Source of the DNA: Gamarada debralockiae
Taxonomy: Eukaryota; Ascomycota; Leotiomycetes; Helotiales; Hyphodiscaceae
Direction of reading: 5' to 3'
DNA length: 39,901 nt
NCBI GenBank assembly: GCA_002803225.1
Contig: NXFV01000643.1
Span: 1 to 39,901 of the forward strand
Below, piece after piece: positions 10,778-21,481 of the stretch. The notes beneath the pieces are model-generated. The model saw nothing but the letters and a program-made list of their open reading frames with translations, did no database searches and was not told the origin of the DNA. Made by a program: the position numbers and the translations under genes. Positions within the stretch are counted from its first letter, which is position 1, and every line of letters begins with the position of its first letter.

Positions 10778-11958
10778 ATGGCGGCGGCTACCATCCCATC
10801 AACGCAGCGCGCGATCAAAGTCATTTCGCCTGGCGTCGCGCACGTAGTCTCTGACGCGGCAATCCCATCGATCCAGCCGAATGAAATCCTCGTCAAAGTC
10901 CGTGCCGTGGCTCTTAATCCCGCCGATTGGAAGAACATCGATTGGAACGCCGTTCCCGGCGCAACAGCAGGCTGCGACTACGCCGGGACCGTCCTCAAGA
11001 TCGGACCTGAAGTGACAAAGCCATTTCAGATCGGTGACCGTGTAGCTGGATTTGCGCACGGCATCAATCCGCTCCGCCTTGAAGATGGCGCGTTCGCAGA
11101 GTACATTGTGGCGATTGGCGACGTGCAGATGCGTGTTCCGGAGACTGTGAGCTGGGAGGACGCGGCGACGCTGGGTGTTGGTATTTCCACGGTTGGCCTG
11201 GCGCTATATGGCAAAGACCATTTGGGATTGCTGTGGCCCGAGGGAGATGTGAAGGACTCTGGGGAGTGGGTCTTCGTCCACGGCGGAGCCACGGCGACGG
11301 GAACGTTGGCGATTCAATTTGCTAAATTGTAAGTGCGAAACTGAGAGAGGCAGATTCAAATGGTTGATGAGTGGTAGGTCCGGCTTCAAAGTCATCGCGA
11401 CGTGCTCCCCGCACAATAACGACCTCGTCCGCTCTTACGGCGCGGACGCTGTGCTTGACTACGTAAACCAATACCATCCCCTCCCTACTACTCTGAATAC
11501 TCCACTCACGCAAAATCCAGCACGAGGACTTCGCCTCTCAAATCCGCGAGTTCACAAACAACAAGTTGCGCTACGCCTTCGACTGCAACGCCAAAGCTCT
11601 CCCTTGCATTCCCGCTCTCGGCTCTTCGTGCAGCGGCAAGTTCTGCACTCTCGAAATCTTCACCGAGAACCCGACTCAGCGATCGGATATCCGGTACTCC
11701 TGGGTGATGGCGTATACCATCTTCAACCATGAGTACCGCTCAATCATCACAGGTAAAAGTATTTCAGCCACCCCAGAGGACTACGAGCTGGGGAAGCGCT
11801 TTTGGCTGCTTTGTGAGCGGTTGTTTGCAGAGGGGAAGGTTAGGGCGCATCCTACGGTTGTGAGTGAGAAGGGGCTGGATGGTGTGCTTGATGGCTTGAA
11901 GATGCTGAAGGAGAATAAGGTTAGTGGGCGGAAGCTGGTGTATCTGTTGGAGCAGTAA
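10778..11958 (+). CDS. Zinc-independent medium-chain reductase, trans-acting enoyl reductase-like (LovC/ToxD family)
   Basis: Three exons: 10778-11328, 11378-11462 and 11521-11958, giving 357 residues. Introns 11329-11377 (GTAAGT..TAG) and 11463-11520 (GTAAAC..CAG) keep the frame exactly. The GroES-like N-terminus contains VALNPADWKNIDW and AGCDYAGTVLKIG. The Rossmann half has the NADPH loop VHGGATATGTLAIQ, followed across intron 1 by SGFKVIATCSPHN. These are signatures of the LovC/ToxD group, which has no zinc-binding cysteine loop and reduces enoyl groups in polyketide assembly or free enones. No polyketide synthase is in the window, so a role in a metabolite cluster is unproven, and it may be a stand-alone NADPH oxidoreductase. 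The gene looks intact. Confidence 0.85.
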
Positions 11959-12896
11959 CTATAATGCAAGTCTGTAAATAGACCTTGATCTGTAGCTGTT
12001 GTCCCTATTTCTCCAAGCTGGGAACGAAGGGCGAGGGTTATAATCCGCAGGTCTTTCTCACCAGCTATCTTTGACATATCTCTGCGAGCCCCAGAAGGTG
12101 AGACTAGTTGACAGATATACTGGGTCATTAAGTCGCAAGCAGCACTGCTGATGGCTGTAGGATATTTGCTTGCCCGTAAGAATAGGTAAGTTCCTACTCT
12201 ATTAGCCTGCCCCCGGAGTTCCTGCTGACTTGATATTCCATTGCACTGACCAGCTGACGGTGATACTTGATATCGCTTGTGGTTGCAGCACGGGTAGATT
12301 TGAGTGACAACAATGAAGCAACAATGACCATAGGGGGGTTCTCCAAAGAGTTGCTGCATCAAGCGACGATGTAATGTAGATTAGATGAAAACGGGAGTTG
12401 TAGTTCGGCGTGGTTGACGAGGGCGAAAAGGGGGTCAGGCCGTCCACGTGACCGTATATCTCCTAGGCAGCTAGCTCTCACTTCCGGCAATTTACTCCTT
12501 TGCTACGACACTGCCCAAGTACCGGTTCGAGGCCGAGGTACAAACTAGCAGAGTGGTCTCCGTCCCGGCAAGAGCAAGGAACAGTCACGGTCACTGCGGA
12601 TACGGCCGAATGAGTCAAGCACGCTTTCCATCCCAGAATGTGACTGCACTTGCTGCTCTCTGGTGCTCATTCTTCATTGTGCCTGAGTTCGCACCCTTCT
12701 CCTTCATTTGATTGCCGTGAATGTGTTTTTGGACTCTACCTTGAATGCACCATAGAGTCTTGTCCCTCTGCACCCGCCTAGCAAAAAGTCAAACACCAAA
12801 CCCTGCTACTATCAGAACGTATATACAAAAGATCCTTCCCCTCTAGGACTTCAGGATCGAGATTTACGCCAGCAGCTCTATCCTGACAACAGCAAC
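11959..12896. other. Intergenic between the reductase and the HET/NACHT ORF
   Basis: No supported gene. Minus-strand open frames at 11781-12447 overlap the end of the reductase gene and lack recognisable motifs. The sequence just before 12897 may be the original promoter of the nucleotidyltransferase-like gene whose start survives there. Confidence 0.4.
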
Positions 12897-13886
12897 ATGG
12901 GCGGCTCAGCCTTCCCCTCCTACCCCATCCCACGCATGTCTCATGCCCACTACAATCACCTCCGCAACCAATCCATCTCCCTCCTCCGCTCGGCAAACTT
13001 CTACAAGCACATCGTCAGCCCGCCCGAAGCACCCAGTAAATCCGACCGCGGCGACGTCGACCTGCTAGCCTCCCGAGCCCCTCCACCCCGACGAAGTACA
13101 AGCCGCGCTCATAACACCGAGCTCGTTGAGGCCATCAACTCTATGCTTTGCTGGTACCAGAATGTAGCTAAGTGCTACGTCTACCTCTCAGATGTTTCAA
13201 CAACTGAGCGGAAAGCAAGCAATCAATCCTCTGAGTTTACGTGGGAACCAGCTTTTCGGGCAAACAGATGGTTTACGCGAGGTTGGACCCTTCAAGAGCT
13301 CCTTGCCCCATGTTCAGTTGAATTCTTCTCTCGAGAAGGCAAGCGACTAGGTGATAAGAGAACGCTAGAGCGACAAGTTCACGAGATAACGGGAATTCCT
13401 ACTTCGGCGCTTGAAGGAACCCTTTTATGTCAGTTCGGATTTGATGAGCGATTCTTATGGGCAGAAAATTGCCAGACGAAACGCGAAGAAGACAGGGCGT
13501 ACTGGCTACTAGGCATATTCAACGTCTGTATAGTGTCTATATATGGCGAAGGAAGAGATAATGCGCTCAGGCGGCTTCGGGAGGAGATCGACAAGCCTTT
13601 AAAGCGTAGGCGTAGAACTTTGGATTACTATCCTGCATCGCAATCAAGGCTAGTACTAACTAGTAACTTAGTACTCGATCGTCTTCCAGTCGCTAATGAC
13701 GCGCCGTTCAATTCATACAACAAACAATACGCACTTACTTGCCTCCCTAACACCCGAGTCAACCTGCTTCAAGAGATATATAACTGGGCTGATGGACAAG
13801 ATGAGCGGTGTATCTTCTGGCTTAATGGCTTAGCCGGCACAGGAAAATCGACGATTTGCGCGTTCTGTCGCTCACAGATACTTTGA
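12897..13886 (+). CDS. Chimeric ORF: nucleotidyltransferase-like N-terminus joined to truncated HET plus partial NACHT
   Basis: A 329-codon frame. Residues 1-60 (MGGSAFPSYPIPRMSHAHY, later PPEAPSKSDRGDVDLL) resemble the start of a fungal nucleotidyltransferase-like family, including a G-D-x-D motif. From about residue 78 the protein is HET domain, but only its second half: EAINSMLCWY, CYVYLSDV, RWFTRGWTLQELLAP and the REEDRAYWLLGIF block. It then carries the linker typical of HET-NACHT proteins and a Walker A motif, GLAGTGKST, near residue 315. It stops soon after, because one extra T in the run 13855-13857 shifts the frame. It could be expressed as a short protein with no complete HET or NTPase, or be wholly dead. 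The normal HET start is absent. Confidence 0.6.
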   Translation: MGGSAFPSYPIPRMSHAHYNHLRNQSISLLRSANFYKHIVSPPEAPSKSDRGDVDLLASRAPPPRRSTSRAHNTELVEAINSMLCWYQNVAKCYVYLSDVSTTERKASNQSSEFTWEPAFRANRWFTRGWTLQELLAPCSVEFFSREGKRLGDKRTLERQVHEITGIPTSALEGTLLCQFGFDERFLWAENCQTKREEDRAYWLLGIFNVCIVSIYGEGRDNALRRLREEIDKPLKRRRRTLDYYPASQSRLVLTSNLVLDRLPVANDAPFNSYNKQYALTCLPNTRVNLLQEIYNWADGQDERCIFWLNGLAGTGKSTICAFCRSQIL

Positions 13887-15706
13887 TCAGAACCGCCTTG
13901 GGGCCAGCTTCTTCTTCTCAAGAGGCGGTGGAGATGTTGGCCATGCTCGCAGGTTCTTTACAAGTCTTGCTCGGCAGCTTGCGCACAATATCCCACAAAT
14001 CCGATAATTTATATCTGAAGCCGTTATAGAGCAGAATGATATTGCAACCCAGTCTCTCCGCAGCCAGTAGCGCCAGCTTATCCTCTATCCGTTATCAAGG
14101 CTATGTAGCAGCTCATCTCCGTCCTCATATATACTTATAGTTGATGCTCTTGACGAGTGCGACAGTGAGGGCGACGTCCGAATGATTCTACAGCTCTTAA
14201 CTGAAGCTCGAATGTTAAAGGCCGTCCGACTTCGGGTCTTCCTGACGAGTAGATCTGAAATTCCAGTCCGGCACAGTATGCATCGTATCTCACAAGATGA
14301 ACACCGAGACTTCGTACTCCAAAGCATACCGCCAGCCATTATTAATTCTGATATCTCTGTATTTCTGTAATACCATCTGAGAATAATCAGGCAGGAATGA
14401 GCTCTCGGAGCTGGCTGGCCAGGCGAGCAGACACTTAGACAACTCGTTCTAAATGCCAGTGGCCTCTTCATTTGGGCTGAAACGGCCTGTCGGTTTATTC
14501 ACAATAATAGGGAATTTGCCGAAACACGGCTATCCCTTACCCTCTAGAGCGACTCGTCCGATACCGCACCAGAGCGTTGCCTCAATGAGATCTATACTAC
14601 AGTCCTCAAAAATTATATCCGCCATGGATATGATACGTTTGAAAGAGAGTATATACTATCAAGATTTCGAAAAGTTCTTGGGAGTATAGTTATTCTATTC
14701 TCTCCGCTCTCCGCTAGCTCTATAAGCAGGCTACTCTACCTCACTATACATCAGGTTGTCTAGACACTGAATAATCTGCATTCTATCCTAGATATCCCGG
14801 AGGACCAAACCTGCCACTCCGGCTACATTATCCTTCGTTTCGGGACTTCCTTCTTAACAAGCAAAGATGCTATAATCAATCATTCTGGGTAGACGAGAGG
14901 CAAGCGCATCGAACGTTAGCCGATGACTATATCCGGCTTTTGTCAAACTCTCTCCAACAAGATGTCTGTAGATAACAGACTCAAGTACACTTGTGGCTGA
15001 TATAGAGCGTAGTCGAATAGAGCAATATCTTCCTCTAGAGGTTAGATATGCATGTCTCTACTGGATTCAGCATCTTCAAAAGAGTAGTACCCAACTTTAT
15101 AACGCTGACAAAGTCTATCAATTTCTCCATGTACATCTCCTTCACTAGCTTGAGGCTCTTAGCTGGATCAGAAAGACTTCAGAAGGGATTCTTGCAATAG
15201 ATTCCTTAGAGACTCTTATTCTAGTATGTCTTCTTTATAGTATTTCTAATAAATATTAACTAATTTATACTAAGGTCGAGAAAAGTCCCAGTCTATATGC
15301 ACTTGTCCATGATGCAAAGCGGTTTACCTTATATAACCGATCATTAATTGAACAGGCACCACTCTGACTATACTGTTCGGCTCTTGTCTTCGCCCCAGAG
15401 AAGAGCATTATTCGAGTAAAAATTTGAGAAGTATATCCCAGCTTAGATCCAGAGAAGACCAAAAGTACAAGCAGATTGGAGTGCGGCGCTGCAGACGCTC
15501 GAGGGCAACTCAGGCCCAGTCACGTCTGTGGACTTCTCACCTGACGGCAAGCTCGTTGTGTCTGAACCAGACGATCGGACAGTGCGGCTCTGGGATACTA
15601 TGATAGGATCAGCGCTACAGACACTCAAGGGCCATTCGGATGATGTTACGTCAGTGGCCTTCTCACCTGACGGCAAGCTCGTTGTGTCTGGATCACTAAC
15701 AGGCTA
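13887..15706 (+). pseudogene. Remainder of a decayed HET-NACHT-WD40 NLR
   Basis: Downstream of the frame shift at 13855-13857 the NACHT domain continues collinearly with many stops: YFDQNRLGASFFFSRGGG, then the Walker B region LIVDALDECDSEGD near 14130-14175, then LRVFLTSRSEIP near 14230. Later come ASGLFIWAETACRF (14455-14505), YTTVLKNYI, VHDAKRFTLYN (15310-15340) and a pre-WD linker. Two WD40 repeats spaced 126 bases apart (SPDGKLVVS near 15540 and 15666) end abruptly at TAG 15704-15706. Such receptors trigger incompatibility and cell death in moulds. With 12897-13886 this is one NLR lying in its original domain order, shortened at both ends and disabled by frame shifts and stops. Confidence 0.82.
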
Positions 15707-15989
15707 GATGCATGATGATAAAGGAAAGCCGGCTTATTATTCAAAAGTACTGTGAACTGTACAGACATCCAACCAGCAAATGTCGGGCATCGGCACAAAC
15801 TCGAAATATTACCAGCACTCCTAGATGACTATGCAATCAAAGAGGAGCTAGACTCTTTAACCCCTATCATATTCACGAGATATATATAATTCTAACCATC
15901 GACAACTCTATAGTTGAAGTTTTAAGATGCTTTCTAAACATCCAACGGAGTCGTCCTATCGCTCATATCCCACACTTCAAAAACAAAAG
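15707..15989. other. Spacer after the NLR remnant
   Basis: Open stretches such as HRHKLEILPALLDDYAIKEE are readable on the plus strand near 15785-15850 but are bounded by stops and not assignable to a family. No RNA gene or repeat is seen. Confidence 0.3.
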
Positions 15990-17018
15990 CTAAGGTTTCT
16001 GTACCGCAAAAGGCCCGCCCGCATCGAATTCTATCCTCAAAGAGTCCACCATTTTGAAGGCATTCTCGTAACCATACACATCTGTACCAGCCAGAATGTC
16101 TCGGAACTTGTCATTGGTCACCCTCTCGCAGTACTCAGTAAAGCCATTCAGGATCGCTTTTAGCGCCGCAAATGGGTTGCCTGGATTAGCTGCAAGAACT
16201 TCTGCCCCGATAGTCGCTGCGGATAAGTTATTAGTGGTGCTGTTAGGTAGCGCCCCTAGCTGGAACGCCTCAGTACAGCTGGACTTCAGCTCCAGGACAT
16301 ACGCAAGTGAGTTTTCCACGTCGGTGCGATTACCTGATCGCGTCAGGTGGCCGGCTACAAAGTAGTCGAAATCATACTCCAACGCCTGAGAGTGTGCCTT
16401 AATATAACCTGGAACATCTTCGGCTTGACCCAAGAAGGCATACGGTGCCCATCCTGGAAAGACAATGTCGACTAGCATCAAGACTTTTTGTGCAGCAGAG
16501 TAGATGAAGATATTGCCTGGGTGGTGGTTGGAACCTTCGTATCTTAATTCCAACGTTTGATTGCCAACAGTGAGAGTGTACTCATCGGTAAATACCTCAT
16601 CAGGCAACGGACGATTGGTATCTGGCGTATTACGAAGGTATTCCTTGGTGAGGTAATGAGAGATACGTTTGACACTGTAGGGTAGAATGCCAGACCCGCC
16701 AATGTGATCCGTGTGCGAGTGGCTGTAGACCTGGTGCGTGATCGGCAGGTGAGTGAGATTACCGATAGCAAAGAGAAGACCGTATCCAATTGTTGGCGGT
16801 GCGTCAACAACAATAACTCCCTTGTCTGAGATGAAGAACATGCCCTGGTATTGGTTGTTGGTGACCATGTATGCTCCTCCTCCGTATGCCTCCACGCGGT
16901 AGTTGGCTTTGTTCAGCGGCGGTCCGATAGCTTGGGTAGGGACTGGGAGATAAGTTGTGACGGGATCAGCCAGTACGCAGGCTGGTAGTAGCCAAATGAG
17001 AATAGCCGATGTCCGCAT
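15990..17018 (-). CDS. Secreted metallo-beta-lactamase-fold hydrolase
   Basis: An intronless 342-residue protein if started at the ATG at 17018. An in-frame ATG at 17075 is possible, but the 17018 start places a clean signal peptide (MRTSAILIWLLPACVLA) at the N-terminus, so I prefer it. The zinc-binding motif HxHxDH is present as VYSHSHTDHIGG. Further candidate ligands are the histidines in GSNHHPGN, the aspartate in LMLVDIVFPG and the histidine in AGHLTRSG. Several N-x-S/T sites fit a secreted glycoprotein. Family members hydrolyse esters, lactones or thioesters; the substrate here cannot be read from sequence. A TATATAT box lies about 85 bases upstream of the chosen start. The gene looks intact and is not in an operon. 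Confidence 0.82.
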   Translation of the reverse strand: MRTSAILIWLLPACVLADPVTTYLPVPTQAIGPPLNKANYRVEAYGGGAYMVTNNQYQGMFFISDKGVIVVDAPPTIGYGLLFAIGNLTHLPITHQVYSHSHTDHIGGSGILPYSVKRISHYLTKEYLRNTPDTNRPLPDEVFTDEYTLTVGNQTLELRYEGSNHHPGNIFIYSAAQKVLMLVDIVFPGWAPYAFLGQAEDVPGYIKAHSQALEYDFDYFVAGHLTRSGNRTDVENSLAYVLELKSSCTEAFQLGALPNSTTNNLSAATIGAEVLAANPGNPFAALKAILNGFTEYCERVTNDKFRDILAGTDVYGYENAFKMVDSLRIEFDAGGPFAVQKP

Positions 17019-17097
17019 CTTCAGGAAATAGAAGGAGCTATTGGCCGTGTCCGGGAGAAAGTGTACCAGAGACACTCAGCAGTAAACTGGCATCTCC

Positions 17098-17109
17098 ATA
17101 CATATATAC
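17098..17109 (-). promoter_or_regulatory. TATA-like element of the secreted hydrolase gene
   Basis: On the minus strand a TGTATATATGTATGG run lies 80-90 bases before the preferred ATG at 17018, a normal distance for a fungal TATA box. This is position-based inference. Confidence 0.3.
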
Positions 17110-18290
17110 ACACGCTGCAGGGTAACAACCAAGTTGATTTGGAACAGGATAAAACAGCAACTGTCCGATAGAGTTTGGTTTCTCACCGCATCAACAGTAA
17201 GCATCAAGCATACTGTGCCGCCTGATATTGCTTGTTTGGGGATTAATAATGCAGGTCAGCGGAGAAAACCTGCAATCCACACTAGCAGAATTATCATCGC
17301 CAAGGTCCTATAGGCCGACATATATTCCCTATTTACTGGCTACGATGCCCCCTTAACTTTGTATACTAGGTTACGCCGCTGAGGAGAATATCTGGTCGCA
17401 GCACAGAGGATACATTATTATTGTGACAGCTTTAGATCACGTGGAAAGAGCAAGCTAGGATGTTAGTCTCTACATACGTACCAAATATAATATTCCTAAG
17501 CGCTGCGGACCTCTCCTCTCCCTAGAATAAATTATAACCCGAAATTCTAGTGGATCAAATACTTGATATATTCTCCACCTATCCTTGGAGATTAAGTTGT
17601 GCTGGTCTAGTTGAGGTCAGTTCTAAATAACAGGGGATACGTACAAGGAATCGATGCTGACAGTAGCTTAGTTAGTTCAAAACTATACACGGCTGGTTGA
17701 GTTCTTTAGCGGGGAGGGCTGTAAAATACCCTTGTTTAACAGATATTTAGCCTACCTCCCTAATATTTTTCATCTCCGCTGGTAAAGTTATCTTATTAAT
17801 ATGGTATTACATGGCTCTTGCTTAGGCTCTTAAGTCTCCCCTAAAATTGGCCCTAAGCAGTACAGCATTCTAGAAAACAGAAGCAAGGATGCTTTAGGTA
17901 AAGCACTAACGAAACGGATCAGCTGACGGAACGATTGCCGGCAGAATTTCCCAAAAGCAACGTTACCCTGAAGCGGCGCCCCACCATTCTCTCGCTCGGA
18001 TAAGCTTATTAAGTAGGTCAATGTTCTCAACGAGGAGGACTCCTCTTTACCCAATAATATGACATCTCCATCACACCATACTTTGCTTTCAAGTAATCGT
18101 GTAAGCCGGGACTCACTGCTAGCTCGTGTACAACACTCTTCAATGTTGCAAGTGAGACATACGAGGAGTAGCGGGCTGGACGGTGGTATAGATACAGCTC
18201 TAAGCCACAGCTACCCCATCGATCACTATGTGAAATCTTTCCGATCCAGCAGTTCTCATAGTAATTATTAATCTTTTGCTTATCTTCAAA
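17110..18290. other. Intergenic between the hydrolase and the quinone oxidoreductase
   Basis: No supported gene in this shared upstream region of two divergently transcribed genes. Open frames at 17830-18054 and 18059-18271 have no motif. The length of about 1.2 kb makes a common bidirectional promoter unlikely. Confidence 0.4.
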
Positions 18291-19501
18291 ATGCCAGAAA
18301 CAATGCGAGTCGTTGGTAAGCTCATGGATCTTGTAGTTTGACGGGTATGAGATGTTTTCCTAAACACCTTGCTAATTTATCCATGCAGACATCAAAGGTG
18401 GCATAGGAACAGCTGATGACCTCTACTTCACCGATTTTCCCATGCCAGTGCCGGCGGGCGCTCAGGCTCTGGTGCGGATCAAGGCATTTGGCATAAATCG
18501 AACGGACATCATGCAGCGTGATGGGCAGTATCCAGTGCCGCCTCAGGGCGGCAAGATTATGGGAGTAGAGTTTGCGGGAATAATCGAAGGTTTCGGGGAC
18601 GAATACGAAGATGACTTCAAGCTTGGTGATGAGGTGTTCGGGTTAGCCTATGGGGGTAGGTCTGAACAGCCTGGTTTCAAAGAAACTTTTGTTGTGAAGG
18701 GCGTGAAAACTAATACTGCTCAGGATCATACGCCCAGTATATTTGTGTTTCGACACACATGCTGATTCACAAACCAGAGAATCTCTCGTGGGTGGAATGT
18801 GCGGGCATTCCGGAGGTGGGATATGGTTTTCAGTTGCTTAAAGTTAAATACTGACAGAACTTTGATACAACTAGACATGGATCACTGCCGCCAAAGTAAT
18901 GTACCCGCTGGGCGACTTCACCCCTGGGAAGACCATCCTCTGGCATGCTGGAGCCTCTGGCGTATCTATCAGCGGCATTCAACTGGCTCTTGCTAATGGG
19001 GCATCGGCTGTATACGCTACCGCGCGCTCACAAGCTAAGTGCGAATTTTGCGTCAAGACCCTTGGTGCTACTGCTGCCTTCAACACGAACGATCCAAACT
19101 GGACGGACCAGGTCATGGAGGCAACTGGTGGGAAAGGAGTGGATATCATTATCGATCTTATAGGACCATCAGTGTTTGCAGGGAATCTAAAAATAGGGGC
19201 GAGAGATGCTAGAATTGTGCTCATTGGCTTGATGAGCGGATTCATAGTGAAAGATGATATTGATTTGCGGTTATTGGCGTTCAAAAGACTCAGGTACGAG
19301 GGATCAACGTTGAGGAGCAGGGATGAGCCTTACCAGCGCAAACTACGCGATACGCTTGTCGAGCACGGTCTTCCTAAATTCAAGGAAGGAAAGCTGAGGG
19401 TCTATATAGAAAAGGTGTTTCCTTGGGAGCAAATTATTGACGCACAAAAGCTTATGGAGAGCAACAAAATCATGGGAAAGATAATCTGCACGATTGACTA
19501 A
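18291..19501 (+). CDS. PIG3-type NAD(P)H quinone oxidoreductase
   Basis: Four exons: 18291-18315, 18389-18655, 18724-18815 and 18875-19501, giving 336 residues. All introns have GT-AG borders (GTAAGC..CAG, GTAGGT..CAG, GTGGGA..TAG) and the frame is kept. The N-terminal half shows the GroES-like fold with AFGINRTDIMQRDGQYPVPP and MGVEFAGIIEGFG. The cofactor half has TILWHAGASGVSISGIQLAL, the PIG3/QOR NADPH loop, then ARSQAKCEFC and GGKGVDIIIDLIG. Zinc ligands are absent, as in this subfamily. Human PIG3 (TP53I3) reduces quinones; here the role is presumably one- or two-electron reduction of quinones or related enones in the cytosol. The first exon is tiny (8 codons) but gives the normal start, METVPVV-like in the family. 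No lesions are visible. Confidence 0.85.
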
Positions 19502-20026
19502 AGGGAAGTGACAGAACAAGTTAGTCTCTGAACTAGGGTGCTTTGGCTAAGTTGTTCTGTCTAGCCTCTATAGGCATATAACCTTATTTACTCTAACCGC
19601 AGTTAAAGTGTAGCAAATATAGGATATGAATACAGAAGGCTTGCATATGCCGTGTAATGCACGTATACGGAGTAATTGTCGGCCGGTGTAAGCGAGCCGA
19701 CCAGTAATGGATATGGTGCCATGTGGTTCAAAGTAAGCTGTACAGTACATGGCACTAGACGAAAAGCTCCGGCTGGGCTGCAGGAAGCGAATATGCATTT
19801 ACAAGGATGAGCATCTATCATTTTGGGCCTAGTTTGATGCACCGTATTACAGTAAGAGATAGATGTTATACATGGCCTGAATGACTTTCGTAAAACTTCG
19901 GACATGTTGCCCCAGAGCTTGTATAAGCAAGGTCGGCATGTATAGAGGCTATGACATCGCATACGTGCGAACCGCTCAAGCACTGCACCCCCATATAAGG
20001 ACAGTCTATGATATATCACTACTCTA
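19502..20026. other. Intergenic, convergent 3' flanks
   Basis: The region lies between the ends of the quinone oxidoreductase (plus) and the flavin prenyltransferase (minus). Minus-strand open frames at 19568-20019 show no motif. Nothing else is seen. Confidence 0.4.
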
Positions 20027-20926
20027 TTAGGAATCGAGCTGTACTAACATAATTTTACAATAATTAACCAATGATCTATTTGCTATTCTATGGATGGGAC
20101 TCAATTTTTCATACCAACCACCTCGCAAAGTCCGCACTGTCAAGGTCGAACATATCCAGCATTCATCCGACGCTTTGGGAAACAATATCCTCGACGGTGC
20201 TTGGCCTGGTGTAAAATACCGGCACTGGGGGAAGATTATGGCGCCATTCTGCGTAATCTTCAGCATGTTTTCTAAATGGATACCGCTCAAGGGCGTTTCC
20301 CGAGCCACCACTACCAATTTCCTTCTCTTTTTTAGTATTACATCTGCGGCTCTTGATATCAAATTATCTGCGTATCCGTTTGCGATCGCACTCAGCGTTT
20401 TCATACTGCATGGCACTACAATCATCCCATCTGTCTTGAATGAGCTACTGGATATGGGGCCTGCAACATCTCGGGCTGAATAGCTCTTGGTGGCTAACGC
20501 GCGCACTTCGCTTATCTTGTAGTCTGTCTCGTAGGATATTGTCGCATCTGCCCCTTTGTTGATGATGAGATGCGTCTCAATATTGAGTTCTCGGAGCTTT
20601 TCCAGTAGACGAATTGCAAGAATGGCGCCCGTCGCACCCGTCGCGCCCATAATCGCTACGACGATGCGCTTCTTAGGCAACGATGACGCGGGTTGCATTT
20701 GCCGCTCGAGTATACACGTGCCGATGGAATCGGGGGTATTGATGGTTTGTCGGAAGTCTTTGTTCTTGTCTGTAGACTCTTTGGAAGCACTGAGCAGACG
20801 TCGTTTTTGAGGAAGGGGCCTCGGCTTGGATCCCCTATTTCTTAACGAGCGGAGGAGGGAAGTGCTATTAAATGATGCCGTCAAATAGCTACTCAAAGCG
20901 GCTATTACTATGAAGAATACTAACAT
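20027..20926 (-). pseudogene. PAD1: Flavin prenyltransferase (UbiX/Pad1) with broken C-terminus
   Basis: Residues ~85-232 match UbiX/Pad1 closely: VVAIMGATGATGAILAIRLL, GADATISYETDYKI, DGMIVVPCSMKTLSAIANGY, LVVVARETPLSGIHLENM. The enzyme prenylates FMN to make the cofactor of Fdc1/UbiD decarboxylases, used in yeasts and moulds to decarboxylate cinnamic-type acids. The run of five G (plus strand 20227-20231) needs one more base to continue the family C-terminus. In the other frame the expected residues follow (VFYTRPSTVEDIV, then MLDMFDLDSADFARW to TGA 20109-20111), but with a TGA at 20163-20165 where a conserved Arg is expected. The present frame instead adds ~65 unrelated residues and stops at 20027. 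The N-terminus is extended by about 80 residues and may be a targeting sequence; Met77 is an alternative start. No Fdc1 partner lies in the window. Confidence 0.8.
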
Positions 20927-21481
20927 CGTTGAGGCTTTATTTCTAAGTTGTATGTGGTATTATTGAATAGAGTAGTATATTTGTTGTCCTTCGTTTTCGC
21001 TTACTTGGGGTGAGGTTTGTTAGTCGTGACACTGTACTTAAAGAAATCGTGGAATATCTTCCTGAATGATTCGAATAGGTCTCTTGAGCGTAATCGCATC
21101 TAGGACCCCCTTCTTGGCTCTCTGGCGCTCTCAAGATGCCTGAACATACCTCCGCACGCTCTTCTTCCTCGCCTCGGCCCTGTCTTCCTCGGTTCTATTA
21201 TTGTGCGGGCGACGTGGCATTTCAGTAACCAGTAATGGCGTTTCGGAAGTTTCCCGGTTAAGAAGGATTGATAATATCGTGTATGCAATTGGAACAAATA
21301 TCTGGAATGTGACGTACTGCAGACGTAATACGGACAAATCTGAGGTTAGAATGCCAAAGTAGGAGAACTTGCTAAGGAACTATGAGAAGAGTAGGAGATT
21401 TCATTTTTGAAAACGCCAGCGAGGGACGCAGCGGGTATAACCTTAAACACTAAACCTTTAAAATTCCTCTTAGGGTCGTTA
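20927..21481. other. Upstream region of the prenyltransferase
   Basis: No supported gene. Minus-strand frames at 20943-21337 overlap each other and are unrecognised. The first ~200 bases presumably hold the old promoter. Confidence 0.4.

Noticed and set aside
10778..19501. A secondary-metabolite cluster built from the two reductases and the lactamase-fold hydrolase
   Set aside because: No synthase, transporter or regulator is present, the genes are on different strands and separated by NLR debris, so shared function is not supported.
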